Source: Purpureocillium takamizusanense
Lineage: Eukaryota; Ascomycota; Sordariomycetes; Hypocreales; Ophiocordycipitaceae
NCBI RefSeq assembly: GCF_022605165.1
Contig: NC_063074.1
Span: forward strand, 2,073,501 to 2,137,500
Direction of reading: 5' to 3'
Length of the DNA stretch: 64,000 bases
This document shows positions 35,001-48,348 of the stretch, piece after piece. Made by a program: the position numbers and the translations under genes. Positions within the stretch are counted from its first letter, which is position 1. Each line of letters opens with the position of its first letter. The notes under the pieces are model-generated. The model was not told where the DNA came from and ran no database searches. It saw only the letters and a program-made list of their open reading frames with translations.

Positions 35001-37764
35001 GCCGCCGTTGAGATCCGCGAACACGGGCTCGGACTGGCAGAGGTCGACGATGGAAGGCGACATGAGGCCCAGCAGGTTGAAGGCCATCTCCTGCTGTGAG
35101 AAGGTGCGCACGCCAAAGGCCTCCACGCCCTCGGCAACAATGTTGTTGCCCGACATGAGGCCGGTGCCACGGGTCCAGCCGATGACAGCTCCGCAAACAG
35201 TGAGGTAGTTGGCCCAGCTCTCCGAGTACCAGCGGTTAAAGAGGGTCTCGAGAGCAAGCTTGGACTCGGAGTACAGACCGTCGTTTCCGAAGGTACCGTG
35301 GTTGGGAGACAGGGGAAGCACGACCTGAGCCGGTCGTGTCTCGAAACCGCGCTCGGCCTTCTGGGCCTTGACGCAACCCAGCAGGCGGATGAGATTGGTG
35401 AGCATGATACGGTGCGCCAGCTCAGACCTGGAGTCAATAGTATCGATTTGGCGGCCGTTCTCGGAGATGGCAGCGAAGGGTACAATGAAGTCGAGGTCCC
35501 AACCAAGGCCGTTCTTGGTGTCGTAAATGTACTCAACCAGGGCTTCAACATCTTGCTTACTTCCCTGGTTAAATGGAACGACGACGATCTGAGATCCGCG
35601 CGAGCCATAGCGGGTGTACATGGACTGGTAGTACTCGGTGACCTCGCGCGAAAAGCGGCTGGTCGTAACGACGACCTTTGCGCCACCACTGACGAGACCC
35701 TGCAGGACCTCGGCGCCAATTGAGCCAGCGCCAGCGCCAGTCATGAGAACATACTTGCCCTGGTAGGTAACACCAGACTTGGCGGCGTCTTCCAGGCAGT
35801 TGAGGTAGGCAGCCGTAAGCTTCTTGCTGTAGTCCCAGCCGTGAAGGGTCTTGCGCTTGAGGTGCAGGAAGGGGATGGTCTCAACCTTGCCCTTGCTGGT
35901 GCTAGAACCCTTGAGCCCAGTCTTTTTGCCCTTGCCGTTCTCCTTGGGAATGATCTGGCTCTCATTCATGGCGAGGGAGCGCAGGACGTCGCCGTACAGA
36001 GACTTGATCTCAAGCTGAGACGTCTTGGACATCTTGTGCTGCTGCTTGATGAGCTTGTAGATGCGTTGCAAATCGCTCTGGACCTTGGTACGGTTGCCGT
36101 ACTCGGAGATCTTGCCACCCTCGGCCATTTGCTGAACATAGTGCTCAAGCTTTCTGCAGCTGGCGCGGGGAACTTCCTCGTAGTTTAGGTTGCCACGGGC
36201 GTCTACTGTAGTGCGAGGACCCGTGGGAACGGCCACATCCTTGTAGACAGGAGAGATGTTCAGGACGTCTTTGCAGTTTTCAATGAGCTGTTGTCCAAGC
36301 TCCTTGGCAAGCTTATACGTTTCTCCTCTCTCGGTTGGGCAGTTGTCGATGTGGTACTGCATGAAGTCGAGGAGCTTGGGGTTCGACCGATTCATGATGC
36401 GAATACACTGGCTAACAATCTCGCGGTCGACAGCCTGCAATCTGCCGAAGATGATGTCAAAGTACATGCTCAAGGCATCCTGACGAGCCCAGTTCCATGA
36501 TGAGTCGTAGGTTCGGGCCTTCAAGGGACTGAATACGGGCTCGATGCCGGACGCGTAGAAGTCGCCGTGCTCGGCGGTCCACAGGTCGAGCTGGGCCTGG
36601 AGGACCTTCTCCGATTTCTGTGAGTTGATAAAGGCCTTGTCTCCGGAGCGGAGGTCAATTTTGAGGTAGCGGGCGAAGAGTTCCAGTTGCTGCTTGAACA
36701 GAGCACGCTGGTCCTTGGTGAGGGCATCGATGGCGGCAGGGTCCATCATCATGCCGCTGCCGGCACCGCCAGATCCGCTGTCGGCCGATGCCGTCGACAG
36801 GCTGAAGCCGGCGTTAGCAGCATGCTTTTGCGTAACGTCGTCGAGGAACGCCTTGGCATCACCCTCGGAACCCAGACGAGATGCAGGCTCCATGGTCAGG
36901 GCGAGGAGCAGGGCACCATCTTGTCTGCCTGGGCCGAGGCCCCATCTTGTCTCGAGGTACTTTCTGGCGGCCGTGATGTTGAAGCCGCCAGGCATCTTGG
37001 AGGAGATCAGCCTCGCGATGAGAGACTGAGACTGCTTGCCCAGACTGCCGTCGAAGGTAGCCTGCATGGAGGCACCAAGCTCGTCCAAGGGTGTGTCTTC
37101 GGGTTTCTCGGGGGTCGAGCCAAACTCCTTGCCAAGGTCACCGAGGATTTCGTTTTGAAGGGTGGATTTGCCTGCATGTTCATGTTAGTAATGGGATCAA
37201 ACTGGTTATATGGTAGGATGACTTCTTACCTCCAACGAGATCCTTGATGGCTTTACTGAGCGGCACCTCAAGAAGGGGTTTCTTGAGCTTCTGCGCAATC
37301 AAGGCGCGCACGATGTCAATGGCCTGGACAGGTTGATCGGCAACCTGAGCAGCAGGCCCAGAGCTGGGGGGCGGAGGAGCCGCTGCCGCCGCGGGAGCAG
37401 CAGCGGCAGCTGGCGCGGCAGTGGCACCAGCACCAACAGCAGAGTCGGAAGCGCCTGCTGATGGCTCCGGCTCATCCTCGACGGGGTCGACATCGTAGTA
37501 AATCTCCTTAGCGTCCTTATTGTAGCAGAGGATCTGTCGCTGAACGGACTTGGCGGCGTCGTATGCTTCGTATTTGGAGGCGAGGGTGCGCTTGGCCATG
37601 ACGCCGAGAGTGTCGGCGGGACCAATCTCGACGATACGCTCAGCAGTCCTCTCTGCGAGGAACACATCTTGTGTCTCGATCCATCTCACCGGCGAGGCGA
37701 ACTGGTATGCGAGGAGCTCAATGAGCAGGGTATGAGCGAGCTCTTGCTCGACTTCGGGCCGCAT
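32061..37764 (-). CDS. fas2: Fatty acid synthase subunit alpha (FAS2)
   Basis: Three exons: 37230-37764, 32226-37171 and 32061-32171, giving 1863 residues. It is the alpha chain of the cytosolic alpha6-beta6 type I FAS. Domains in order: part of the malonyl/palmitoyl transferase (1-100), an alanine/proline linker, ACP with Ser181 in G-G-K-S (the phosphopantetheine site, split from its Gly by intron 1), structural helices, ketoreductase (T-G-A-G-A-G-S near 655), ketosynthase with Cys1278 (G-A-C-A-T-A-V), His1517 (F-H-G-T-S-T) and His1558 (G-H-P-K-G), then the C-terminal phosphopantetheinyl transferase (G-V-D-V-E-D near 1747). The last intron, 32172-32225, is 54 nt, in frame and stop-free; it is called from its gtaagt donor, ctaac branch and cag acceptor, and because removal gives G-A-P-T-V-S-L-H-G-D-A. 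Divergent partner of fas1. Confidence 0.96.
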
Positions 37765-40700
37765 CTCGAGAGGCGGAGAGTGGACTCGTCGAGATGTGTA
37801 AGATAGAGGACTCAATCGAGTCGCAAACGGCCTGAACGATGCGACGGCCTCGTCGTCGCCCTCTTTGAACGGAACTCGCACGAGGTGAAAGGAGAAGAAA
37901 ACGTTGGCGGGTATTCAGGGTCGCTGGTCGAGGATAGAGTTGAGGAAGGCAGAATAAGGAGTGGCCCAAGTCTCCTTACCCAGCAACGCAGAGGTATAAT
38001 ACGAGGTGGATGTGGAAAAGGAGGATTCTGGGGAGAGGGCGGCGGAGAGACACTGGGGGGTGAAAAAGATGCGGGATGGCGATAGTGAGATAGATGTCGA
38101 TGGTCTAGCCTGCCCACGGAGAGACGGGCAGAACGGCCGGGCAAGCAAGACGCGGCGAGGTACCTCGCGCAGCGAAGGTCAAGCGCGGAACACGCCCGGA
38201 AGCCTGCACCAACAGCCGAACAGCAATGGCTTCGATTGTTGAACCGTGAGTCCCACCAAACCTGACGGGTCCCCAGCCAGGGCGCAGAAAAAAAAATTGG
38301 GGGACGCTTTTGGGCGGGCGGGTCCAGGGCCTGCAGGCTGGCCTGCAGGCCGGCGTGGCTTCTTTGCTGCAGGTGGTGGTGGGTGGGCTTCTCAACCAGA
38401 TTGCCGGTCTAAGCCCAACGCGGCAAGGCGTGATTATTCTCGCCCAGGTCACTGGTGCTGCCGGCTGGCGACCGGAGTCAAAAGCCGGGCCGCCACCCAC
38501 CTACACACCAGTGCAAGCCCAGCGGTTCTCCTGGCCGATGGAGGGACAGCAGGCGGCCACCATTGCATCACTCCCGACCAGCAGCAGCAGCACCACCGCC
38601 AGTCCACCACCACTGCCACACCACCTGCACTGCACACCACACCACCTGCACACAGCAGGGGTCTGACTCCAAAAGATTCTCAGGCGTACGTACCTAATCG
38701 CGCCCAGGAGACTTTTTCTCGGGCCATCCAATGCAGGGCAGGAAAACTCTTTCCTCGCCATGAGCGTCTGCCATCGTGGCGGCGGCGGCGGCCCTACATA
38801 TCCCGAGAAGCTTTTTCAAGACTCAGACCCGGCTCTTCCCTCGTAGGATGCCAGGTGCTAAGCGCTTTCTACGCATCTCGGGGTCCGGCCTCTGTTCTGG
38901 CCGCCGACGTCGTCACGTCGCCTCATCGCCCGTGGTTGATCACCAAGCGGCACCTGTCATCGCCAGCCAGCGGGACGGCAGCCGAAGCTTAGGCTGCCGC
39001 CTAGGTACGTTGCACCATGTACGAAGCCCCCCTAGTTTGCTGGGTACGGTATCTGGGACGGACTTTTGGGCCGAGTGCTGCAAGATGGCAGCGGGACACG
39101 CTACGGCGCGGTACCTAAAAAAGTCCGTCTAGGTGCCGCCCATTGGACCATAAGCACAGATTGCCACCCTGCCTTACCAACAGATTCAGTGCTTCCAACC
39201 ACGCGGGTTGGTGGTCATGCAACCCTGCTGTCGTTGAACGATGGTTTTGGCGCAATTTCGCTGGGGAGGTACCGGTACGAAGGACATGAGGCCATGTTGT
39301 GCAACCATATCGTCGTCCTCATCCACCCTCCACTGTACGTACTTTGTACCGTGGTGTCCACCACCAAGAGTCGTTGCCTCATTACGAACACCGGTGTCAA
39401 CGATTATGACGCAGGGCTATCTGCGTAGCCAATGTCTGTTCCTTGAAGGCAATGCATGCCATCGGCCGATGGCGCGCCAACTCACTCAACCTGTACCCAA
39501 CTGCGCATTGCGATACCATGATCGAGCACCAAAGCCATGGGAAGTGTGGGCAAAAAAAAAAATCTTGTGGTGCCCTGCTCGTTGGTCCTGGTGTAATCTC
39601 GCGAGTCGGGTCTGCTCTCCACGGCAACATTCGTGTCACGGCCTGCCCTGACAGCTTGAATGCCCCATCCTCAGGCCTTCGCGTGAGGGGACCCCGGCGT
39701 CCGAATCCATGTACGGACTTTGGTGCGTTTCCGCCCCGACCGGCCCGCCCAGGGGCCAACAAAGGCCTGAGATCTGGACAGCATTTCGGACGAAGCCCCC
39801 CGGTCCGGAGTTGCGATGTGTCTTCGCGGCAACGCGAGATAATGGGTGCCTGCCTTGCCTACAATCGTACTCGCCTTGAACGCCAAAGCCGTCAGATTAC
39901 GAAGTCGGATTCTCCAGTTCGCTGAGCCGCATCCATCAACAAGCCACATCCGCTGGCCGACGATGTTTTTGCGGCGCCCGGCTGTTAGTTTCGCAGTAAC
40001 TTGGAGTGTAAGATGAGGATCGAGGCTGCCAATGGAGCCTAGTTGTAGCTCACTCACACGCATCCACGCGCAGCTCAACGAAAGGGCCAACCTATCGCCG
40101 CCTCCGCAGCTGGCATTGACGATAAGAGAAACGCCCGCTGCAGGGAGGATGCAATGGCACGGAACCAGCTTGGTCAGCCCAGATACCGTAGTGCTCGCAG
40201 ATCCTTGGAAGCCTCTTCAACAATCCGGCTGCGCGTAACCTTGCGGCCGACCACCATGGTGGCCGCACCGGAGTGACGATTGACAACCTTGAAGCACGCG
40301 TTCCATGGAAAGTATCGGTACCTGGGCCTTGCTGGGGACAGCCCCCCAACAGAACTAAAAATTTGGCGAGCCCCCCGACGCAGCCGGTCCATGCTCTGAG
40401 GTGCCGTCTGGCGAGACCCTGCGCCTCGACGGGCGCGTGGGCCGTGGCCGTCCCACCGGCAAACGCGCTGTGGCTGACCCTGGTGCTCCGTTCCTGCCCG
40501 CCCGCCCGCCGTCCCTGAGAGAGAGGTGAGGGAGATGGTGACAGGAGGTGAGGTGGTGTCGGCCCTGCAACAACTTTGGCCCCGAATTTTCTGCCACCCC
40601 AGGCCTCACTTATACGTTGAGCGATCTTGTCCTTCCTCCACTTCCCTATCGTCGTGCTCAAATCATCCCCTCCTCCTCATACCCGTAATCAACCCTCTTT

Positions 40701-41016
40701 CTCCATACGCCCTTGAGCTTGTCCGGTGCTGTCGCGCGCCTGACCGGAAGCTCATCCGTCCCATTTCCCTTCTTGTGCTCGACGGCGGTTCTCAAGCCCC
40801 TCGTCTTCTTCCATCCCAGGACAGAGCCGTCGCGCCACTGGCGGTAGTCGCTCTCGCCGCTGCGTCTTCAAACGACCGTCCCGCGGCGAAACTCGGTTCA
40901 AGGCGTTGCATTCATAGGCAAGTGCTCTCCATCACACTCCCTGTCGCGACAGGGACGTCCTGTCTAATCTTCCAACCGCCCCTCAGACTTGATCGATACC
41001 CTCCAGCTCTGCCATC
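37765..41016. promoter_or_regulatory. Shared 3.25-kb upstream region of fas2 and fas1
   Basis: The two FAS genes diverge from this region, which should contain both promoters and leaders. Open frames (for example 38246-38992 plus and 40092-40661 minus) overlap on opposite strands and lack motifs or strong codon bias. GTAC/GGTACC-type motifs cluster at 38.69-39.35 kb. No binding site is assigned. Confidence 0.55.
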
Positions 41017-44000
41017 ATGTACGGCACTGGAACCGGCCCTCAGACGGGCATTTCCACCCCCAGATCTAGCTCGTCCCTCCGGCCGTTGACGCTCTCCCAC
41101 GGCTCCCTCGAATCTTCCTTTCTCGTCCCGACAAACCTCCATTTCCATGCCTCTCAGCTCAAAGATCGCTTTGTCGCGAGCTTGCCCGCCGCCACGGACG
41201 AGCTCGCCCAGGACGACGAGCCGTCATCTGTTCCGGAGCTTGTTGCAAGATACCTGGGTTTCGTCGCCCGTGAGGTCGAGGAGGGCGAGGACGATGCCTC
41301 AGGTTCCTACGAAGAGGTCCTGAAGCTCGTCCTCAACGAGTTTGAGCGCGCTTTCCTCCGCGGCAACGAGGCGCACGCTCTCGCTGCCACCCTCCCGGGC
41401 ATCGAATCAAAGAAGCTCGAGGTGATCCGCAGTTACTACTTGGCACGCGCCGCCTCTAACCGAACCATCAAACCACATGAGTCCGCCCTGCTAAGGGCCG
41501 CCGATGATGGCTCCGCCGACATCTACACAATCTTTGGCGGCCAGGGCAATATTGAGGAGTACTTTGAGGAGCTTCGCGAAGTCTTCCAGACGTATCCCAG
41601 CTTCATTGGCGAGCTGGTTGCGTCCGCTGCGGAGCAGCTTCAGACGTTGTCTAGCCACCCTAGTGCAGAGAAGATGTTCCCGAAGGGTCTGGATATCATG
41701 GACTGGCTCCATCACGCAGACTCGACCCCGGACGTTGACTACCTCATCTCAGCGCCCGTCAGCTTTCCCCTGATCGGGCTCGTGCAGATGGCCCATTATG
41801 AGGTGACCTGCAAGGTTCTCGGCATTGATCCCGGCCAGCTGCGCGAGCGCATCAGCGGCACTACTGGTCACTCCCAAGGCATTGTCATGGCCGCTGCCAC
41901 TGCCGCTGCCGCCTCGTGGGACTCGTGGCGGGAGATCGTCAGCTCGACGTTGTCCATCCTCTTCTGGATCGGTACGCGCAGCCAGCAGGCCTTCCCCACC
42001 ACCTCCATGACGCCGACCATGTTGCGCGAGTCCATGGACCATGGCGAGGGCACCCCGACACCTATGCTCAGTATCCGCGACCTGTCGCAACAAGAGGTTC
42101 AGAAGCACATTGACGCGACGAACCAGTACCTTCCTCCTAATCGCCATATCAGCGTCTCATTGATCAACAGCCCTCGAAACCTCGTCGTGACGGGTCCTCC
42201 TACCTCTCTCTATGGCCTCAACTCTCAACTGCGCAAGGTCAAGGCTCCTACTGGACTTGACCAGACTCGAGTCCCCTACACCGAGCGCAAGGTTCGATTC
42301 GTCAACCGCTTTCTCCCCATCACCGCGCCCTTCCACAGCCAGTATCTCGCTGAGGCGACGACCATGATTGATGAGGATCTCAAGGACGTGAGCATCGATG
42401 CGAGCGCTCTAGGTGTTGCCGTGTTCGACACCAACACGGGCAAGGATCTCCGCACAGAGGTCAAGGGCAATATCGTCCCGACTCTGGTGCGTCTGATCAC
42501 ACGCGATCCTGTGAACTGGGAGAAGGCAACCGTCTTCCCCAAGGCCTCACACATCCTCGACTTCGGTCCTGGCGGTGTGTCCGGCTTGGGAATCTTGACT
42601 AGCCGAAACAAGGAGGGAACTGGTGTCCGTGTTATCCTTGCTGGCACCGTTGACGGCACGATTACCGAAGTTGGGTACAAGCCTGAGCTCTTCGATAGGG
42701 ACGAGGAGAACGCTATCAAGTATGCCAACGACTGGGTCAAGCAGTTTGGCCCCCGACTGGTCAAGACGGCCAGTGGTCAGAAGTTTGTCGACACCAAGAT
42801 GAGCCGCCTGCTCGGCCTGCCTCCGATCATGGTTGCTGGCATGACTCCGGCAACGGTGCCTTGGGACTTTGTCGCTGCGACGATGAACGCTGGCTACCAT
42901 ATCGAGCTGGCTGGTGGTGGTTACTTTGCACCCCCGATGATGACGGATGCTCTCCGCAAGATCGAAAAGGCCATCCCTGCAGGCCGTGGAATCACGGTCA
43001 ACCTGATCTACGTCAACCCCCGAGCCATGGCTTGGCAGATCCCGTTGATTGGCCGCCTGCGCGCCGAGGGTGTGCCCATTGAGGGCCTGACCATAGGCGC
43101 CGGTGTCCCTTCTATTGAAGTCGCGCAGGAGTACATTGAGACTCTTGGCCTCAAGCACATTGCCTTCAAGCCCGGCTCCGTCGAAGCTATTCAGGCCGTC
43201 ATCAACATTGCCAAGGCCAACCCGAGCTTCCCCGTTCTTCTCCAGTGGACAGGTGGACGCGGCGGTGGCCATCACTCATTTGAAGACTTCCATCAGCCGG
43301 TGCTGCAGATGTATAGCCGTATCCGTCGTCAGGAAAACATCATTCTCGTCGCTGGCAGCGGCTTTGGCGGTGCGGAAGACACATACCCATACATCACTGG
43401 TGACTGGGCCAAGAAGTATGGCTACCCTCCTATGCCCTTCGACGGGTGCCTGTTCGGTAGCCGCATGATGGTCGCCAAGGAGGCACACACCAGCAAGAAC
43501 GCCAAGCAGGCCATCATCGATGCTCCCGGACTGGAGGATGATGAGTGGGAGCAGACCTACAAGGGCCCGGCCGGCGGTGTCATTACCGTGCGTTCCGAAA
43601 TGGGTGAGCCCATCCACAAGCTTGCCACTCGCGGTGTCCGGTTCTGGGCGGAGATGGACCAGAAGATTTTTAGCCTGCCCAAGGAGAAGCGCGTCGCCGA
43701 GCTCAAAAAGAACCGCGAGTACATCATCAAGAAGCTCAACGACGACTTCCAGAAGGTCTGGTTTGGCTGCAACAAGGCTGGCCAAGCTGTCGATCTCGAG
43801 GACATGACGTACGCCGAGGTCGTTCGTCGTATGGTCGACTTGCTCTACGTCAAACACCAGTCTCGCTGGATTGATCCCTCATTCCGCACGCTTACCGGCG
43901 ACTTTATTCATCGAGTCGAGGAGCGATTCACGATCTCCGCCGGCAAGCCTTCGCTGCTTCAGAACTACGCCGATCTTAACGATCCGTTTGGCGCCATCGA

Positions 44001-47000
44001 CAGCATCTTGGCCCACTATCCTGAGGCCGAGACTCAAATCATCAACGCGCAGGACGTGCAGCACTTCCTGATGCTCTGCCTGCGACCGACACAAAAACCG
44101 ACGACGTTCATTCCGGCACTGGATGAGAACTTCGAATTTTTCTTCAAGAAGGACTCCCTGTGGCAGTCGGAAGATCTCGATGCGGTCATCGGACAGGACG
44201 TTGGTCGAACATGCATTCTGCAGGGCCCGACCGCTGCCAAGTTCTCTACCATTCTTGACGAGCCCATCAAGGACATACTTGGAAACATCCACAACTCTCA
44301 TATCGCTGCTCTGATGCGCAACTACTACAATGACGATGAGAGCTCCATCCCGGCCATGGAGTACTTCGGCGGGAAGCTTGTTGAGTCGGAGATTCCCCTG
44401 GACCTCGAGGGCTTGACTGTCAGTTATGACGCTCATAAGAACACATATCGCTTGGCTTCTTCGGCATCTAGCGCGTTACCGTCTCTTGACGCCTGGCTTT
44501 CTCTCCTCGCGGGCCCCAACCGCAACTGGAGGCACGCCCTTCTCATGTCGGACGTCGTCGTCCAGGGACAAAAGTTCCAAACCAACCCTATTCGGCGCAT
44601 TTTTGCGCCGGTGCGCGGCCTGTTCGTTGAGATTCAGTACCCCAACGAACCTGAAAAGACGACCATCATCGTCAGGGAACAGCCCCGACACAACCAGTAC
44701 GTGGACGTTATCGAAGTCAAGTTGACTGGCAAGAACGAGATTCTTGTCAACTTGATCAAGGAAACGACTGCTCTGGGCAAGCCCGTTGCCATGCCGCTGA
44801 AGTTTGTGTATCATCCGGAGGCTGGCTATGCCCCGATCCACGAGGTCATGGAAGATCGCAACGATCGCATCAAGGAGTTTTATTGGAAGGCGTGGTTCGG
44901 AAACGACCCCCTTAACCTCGATGCGGTCGTTACGGGCAAGTTTGACGGCGGTCGCACCACTATCAGCAGCGAGGCCATCAATGATTTCGTGCACGCCGTC
45001 GGCAACACCGGTGAGGCCTTTGTCGACCGCCCAGGCAAAGTTGTGTATGCTCCCATGGACTTCGCCATCGTGCTGGGTTGGAAGGCCATCACCAAGCCCA
45101 TCTTCCCTCGCACCATCGACGGTGATCTGCTCAAGCTCGTCCACTTGTCTAACCAATTCCGCATGATTCCGGGCGCCGAGCCGCTCAAGAAAGGTGACGA
45201 GGTCTCTACGACCGCCCAGGTCAATGCTGTTATCAATCAAGAGTCGGGCAAGATGGTTGAGGTGTGCGGCACTATCGCGCGCGACGGGCAGCCTGTGATG
45301 GAAGTCACGTCCCAGTTCCTTTACCGCGGCGCCTACACAGACTATGAGAACACTTTCCAACGCAAGATGGAGACTCCTGTACAGATGCACCTGGCTACGG
45401 GCAAGGACGTTGCTGTTCTACGCTCGAAGGAGTGGTTCGCCATCGACGAGATCCCCAACGACATTGATCTGCTGGGTCAGACTCTGACGTTCCGCCTTCA
45501 GAGTTTGATGCGCTACAAGAACAAGAGCGTCTTCAGCAGCATCGAGACTCGCGGACAGGTTCTGTTGGAGCTTCCCACAAAGGAGGTGATCCAGGTTGCT
45601 AGCGTCGACTACGAGGCTGGAGAGTCACATGGCAACCCCGTGATTGACTACCTTGAGCGCAACGGCTCGCCTCTCGACCAGCCCATCTATTTCGAGAACC
45701 CCATCCCGCTTAGCGGCAAGACGCCTCTGCAACTCCGGGCTCCTACGTCCAACGAGACCTATGCGCGCGTCTCGGGCGACTACAATCCTATCCACGTGTC
45801 CCGCGTGTTTTCTAGCTACGCCAATCTGCCTGGAACAATCACGCACGGCATGTACTCGAGCGCTGCCGTCCGTAGCCTGGTGGAGACTTGGGCTGCCGAG
45901 AACGACATTGGCCGCGTGCGAAGCTTCCACGCGTCGCTTGTGGGCATGGTTCTCCCCAACGACGATATCTCTGTCAAGCTCCAGCACGTAGCCATGGTTG
46001 CCGGCCGCAAGATCATCAAGGTCGAGGTCAGCAACACGGAGACTGAGGAGAAGGTGTTGGTCGGCGAAGCTGAGATCGAGCAACCGGTGACTGCCTACGT
46101 CTTCACTGGCCAAGGCTCGCAAGAGCAGGGCATGGGCATGGAGCTATACGCGAGCAGCCCCGTTGCCAAGGAGGTTTGGGACCGTGCCGACAAGTATCTC
46201 CTTGACAACTATGGTAAGCCTTCTCTAGATCCCCTTCATAACCTCGAAAATTCGCGTGCTAACATGCCCACACAGGCTTCTCCATCACCAATATCGTCAA
46301 GAACAACCCCAAAGAGCTCACCGTTCATTTTGGTGGACCTAGGGGCAAGGCTATCCGGCAAAACTACATGGCTATGACGTTCGAGACGGTAGCTGCTGAT
46401 GGCTCCATCAAGTCGGAGCGCATCTTCAAAGACATAAGCGAGAGCACGACGTCGTACACCTACCGCTCGCCTACGGGCCTGTTGTCGGCGACGCAGTTCA
46501 CGCAGCCCGCGCTGACTCTGATGGAGAAGGCCAGCTTCGAGGACATGAAGGCCAAGGGTCTCGTGCCGCGGGATAGCACCTTCGCGGGCCACTCGTTGGG
46601 CGAGTACTCTGCCTTGGCAGCCCTTGCCGACGTGATGCCCATTGAGTCTCTGGTGTCGGTCGTCTTCTATCGTGGCCTGACAATGCAGGTCGCCGTGGAG
46701 CGCGACGCGGCCGGACGATCCAACTACTCGATGTGTGCGGTAAACCCTAGCCGCATTTCCAAGACTTTCAATGAGGAGGCGCTGCAGTTTGTGGTAAACA
46801 ACATCGCCGAGGAGACGGGGTGGCTCCTGGAGATTGTCAACTACAACATCGCCAACATGCAGTACGTGTGTGCTGGTGACCTGAGGGCGTTGGACACGCT
46901 GGCGGGCGTGACCAACTTCCTCAAGAAGCAACAGATCGACATTGAGGAGATGCGAAGCAACATCGAGGAGGCCAAGGGAGCGCTCAAGGAGATCATTCGA

Positions 47001-47387
47001 GGGTGCGCAGAGGCGACGCTGAAGAAGCCGCAGCCCCTGGAGCTGGAGCGTGGATTCGCGACTATACCTCTGCGGGGCATTGACGTACCCTTCCACTCGA
47101 CGTTCCTGCGGTCGGGTGTCAAGCCTTTCCGGTCGTTCCTGCTCAAGAAGATCAACAAGACGACGATCGATCCGTCCAAGCTGGTCGGAAAATACATCCC
47201 CAACGTGACGGCGAAGCCGTTTGCGCTGACCAAGGAGTACTTTGAGGACGTGTACAAGCTGACGAACTCGCCCAAGATTGGCGCTGTTTTGGCCAACTGG
47301 GACAAGTACGTGCAGGAGGAGGATGGCAAGGCGAGCAGCGACAGCGGTGCCAGCATCGAGTACGAGGGCCCCGGCGCCGCAGCGTAA
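41017..47387 (+). CDS. fas1: Fatty acid synthase subunit beta (FAS1)
   Basis: Two exons: 41017-46213 and 46276-47387, giving 2102 residues. It is the beta chain of the type I fungal FAS. Domains in order: acetyltransferase with Ser286 in G-H-S-Q-G, enoyl reductase (TIM barrel, [13 protein letters not shown] and [11 protein letters not shown] near residues 605-750), dehydratase and hot-dog modules (S-G-D-Y-N-P-I-H near 1588), then the malonyl/palmitoyl transferase with F-T-G-Q-G-S-Q and Ser1839 in G-H-S-L-G-E-Y. The intron join gives D-N-Y-G-F-S-I-T, restoring conserved sequence just inside the transferase. With FAS2 it makes C16/C18 acyl-CoA from acetyl- and malonyl-CoA using NADPH. The full set of conserved motifs and the length suggest an active housekeeping enzyme. 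Confidence 0.96.
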
Positions 47388-48348
47388 AGGCTGGTTGCGC
47401 GGAGGGCGCGGGACGCGGAGAGATGCGAAAGACGGAAGCTTTCGGAAAGAATTGACGACGCCTCTGACGAATCAGGGTAGGGAGAGAGGTGCTTGATTGA
47501 GGGTGTTGTTGAGTTTGCTGGTTACTTTGGGCTTAGTTCCTACATGTATTCACTCTAGAAGAGCCAATGGCTGCCATACGAATGCCCCTGACATGATTAA
47601 TAGAATTCATAGATGTAGACACACGGTGCTCGTTTGAATCGGGCAGGTGATGCAACTGTGTTGTGTACTTGTCGGTGCTACTAACTAGATGGACTCCGTC
47701 GTCTGGGGTTGTGACGGGGCGCAAAGTCAAGACACACTGGCCGGCACACGGAGCAGCGTCGTCGGAACGGACTGGCTGGTGTCAGCCGGCGCAACCAATC
47801 AACGGTTGATGGCATTGCGCACGCTAATTGGATGACAGTTGGCGGGCAGGTGTGGAGCCCAGAGGTAATGGAAGGTTTCTATGGAAAGTTGCCAAGGTTG
47901 CTCTTGCCTGTCGGCCGCCGGCGACCACCGGTGTGCAGTGACCTCTTGCATGGCTCCTTCTGGGGAAAGAAACAGTGGGGCCGAGTTTGGACGTCCGTGT
48001 TTAAACGTCTTTCATTCAGCGCCTCGGTCAAAGACGACGAGGCTCAGCGTCACACAACGCCGTCGTACGTAGTTTGCGCTCGGCTTGATACTCGGACCGC
48101 AGTCTTTGCTCCTGACGATAAAGAAGTCTCGCTCCCGTGGCACAAGAGCGGGGTCTGCGCCATTGGGTTCGAGTCAGGCTGTCTCTCTCCTTGCCCCCCC
48201 CCTCTCTATCACACCTTTCTTTGTTATACTTGCGCACCGAGATACATCTCCGAGAGGGGTTTACAGAAACTCGGGATTCAACTACTACTGCATAATCATT
48301 GCCACGTGCTACGCATTACTTTCCGCCACCACCACCACCATCATCATC
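47388..48348. other. Intergenic region between fas1 and guanine deaminase
   Basis: 961 bp with the fas1 3' untranslated region and the guanine deaminase promoter. Short open frames show no motif. CAC/CAT triplets lie immediately before the guanine deaminase ATG. Confidence 0.65.

Noticed and set aside
38246..38992. 248-codon open frame in the FAS intergenic region
   Set aside because: Overlaps opposite-strand frames, runs through simple repeats and has no domain; treated as chance in GC-rich DNA.
32061..47387. FAS1/FAS2 pair as part of a secondary-metabolite (polyketide/aflatoxin-type) cluster
   Set aside because: Neighbours are LSM4, a PPR protein and guanine deaminase; there is no polyketide synthase, oxidase set or dedicated regulator, so the pair is read as the primary FAS.
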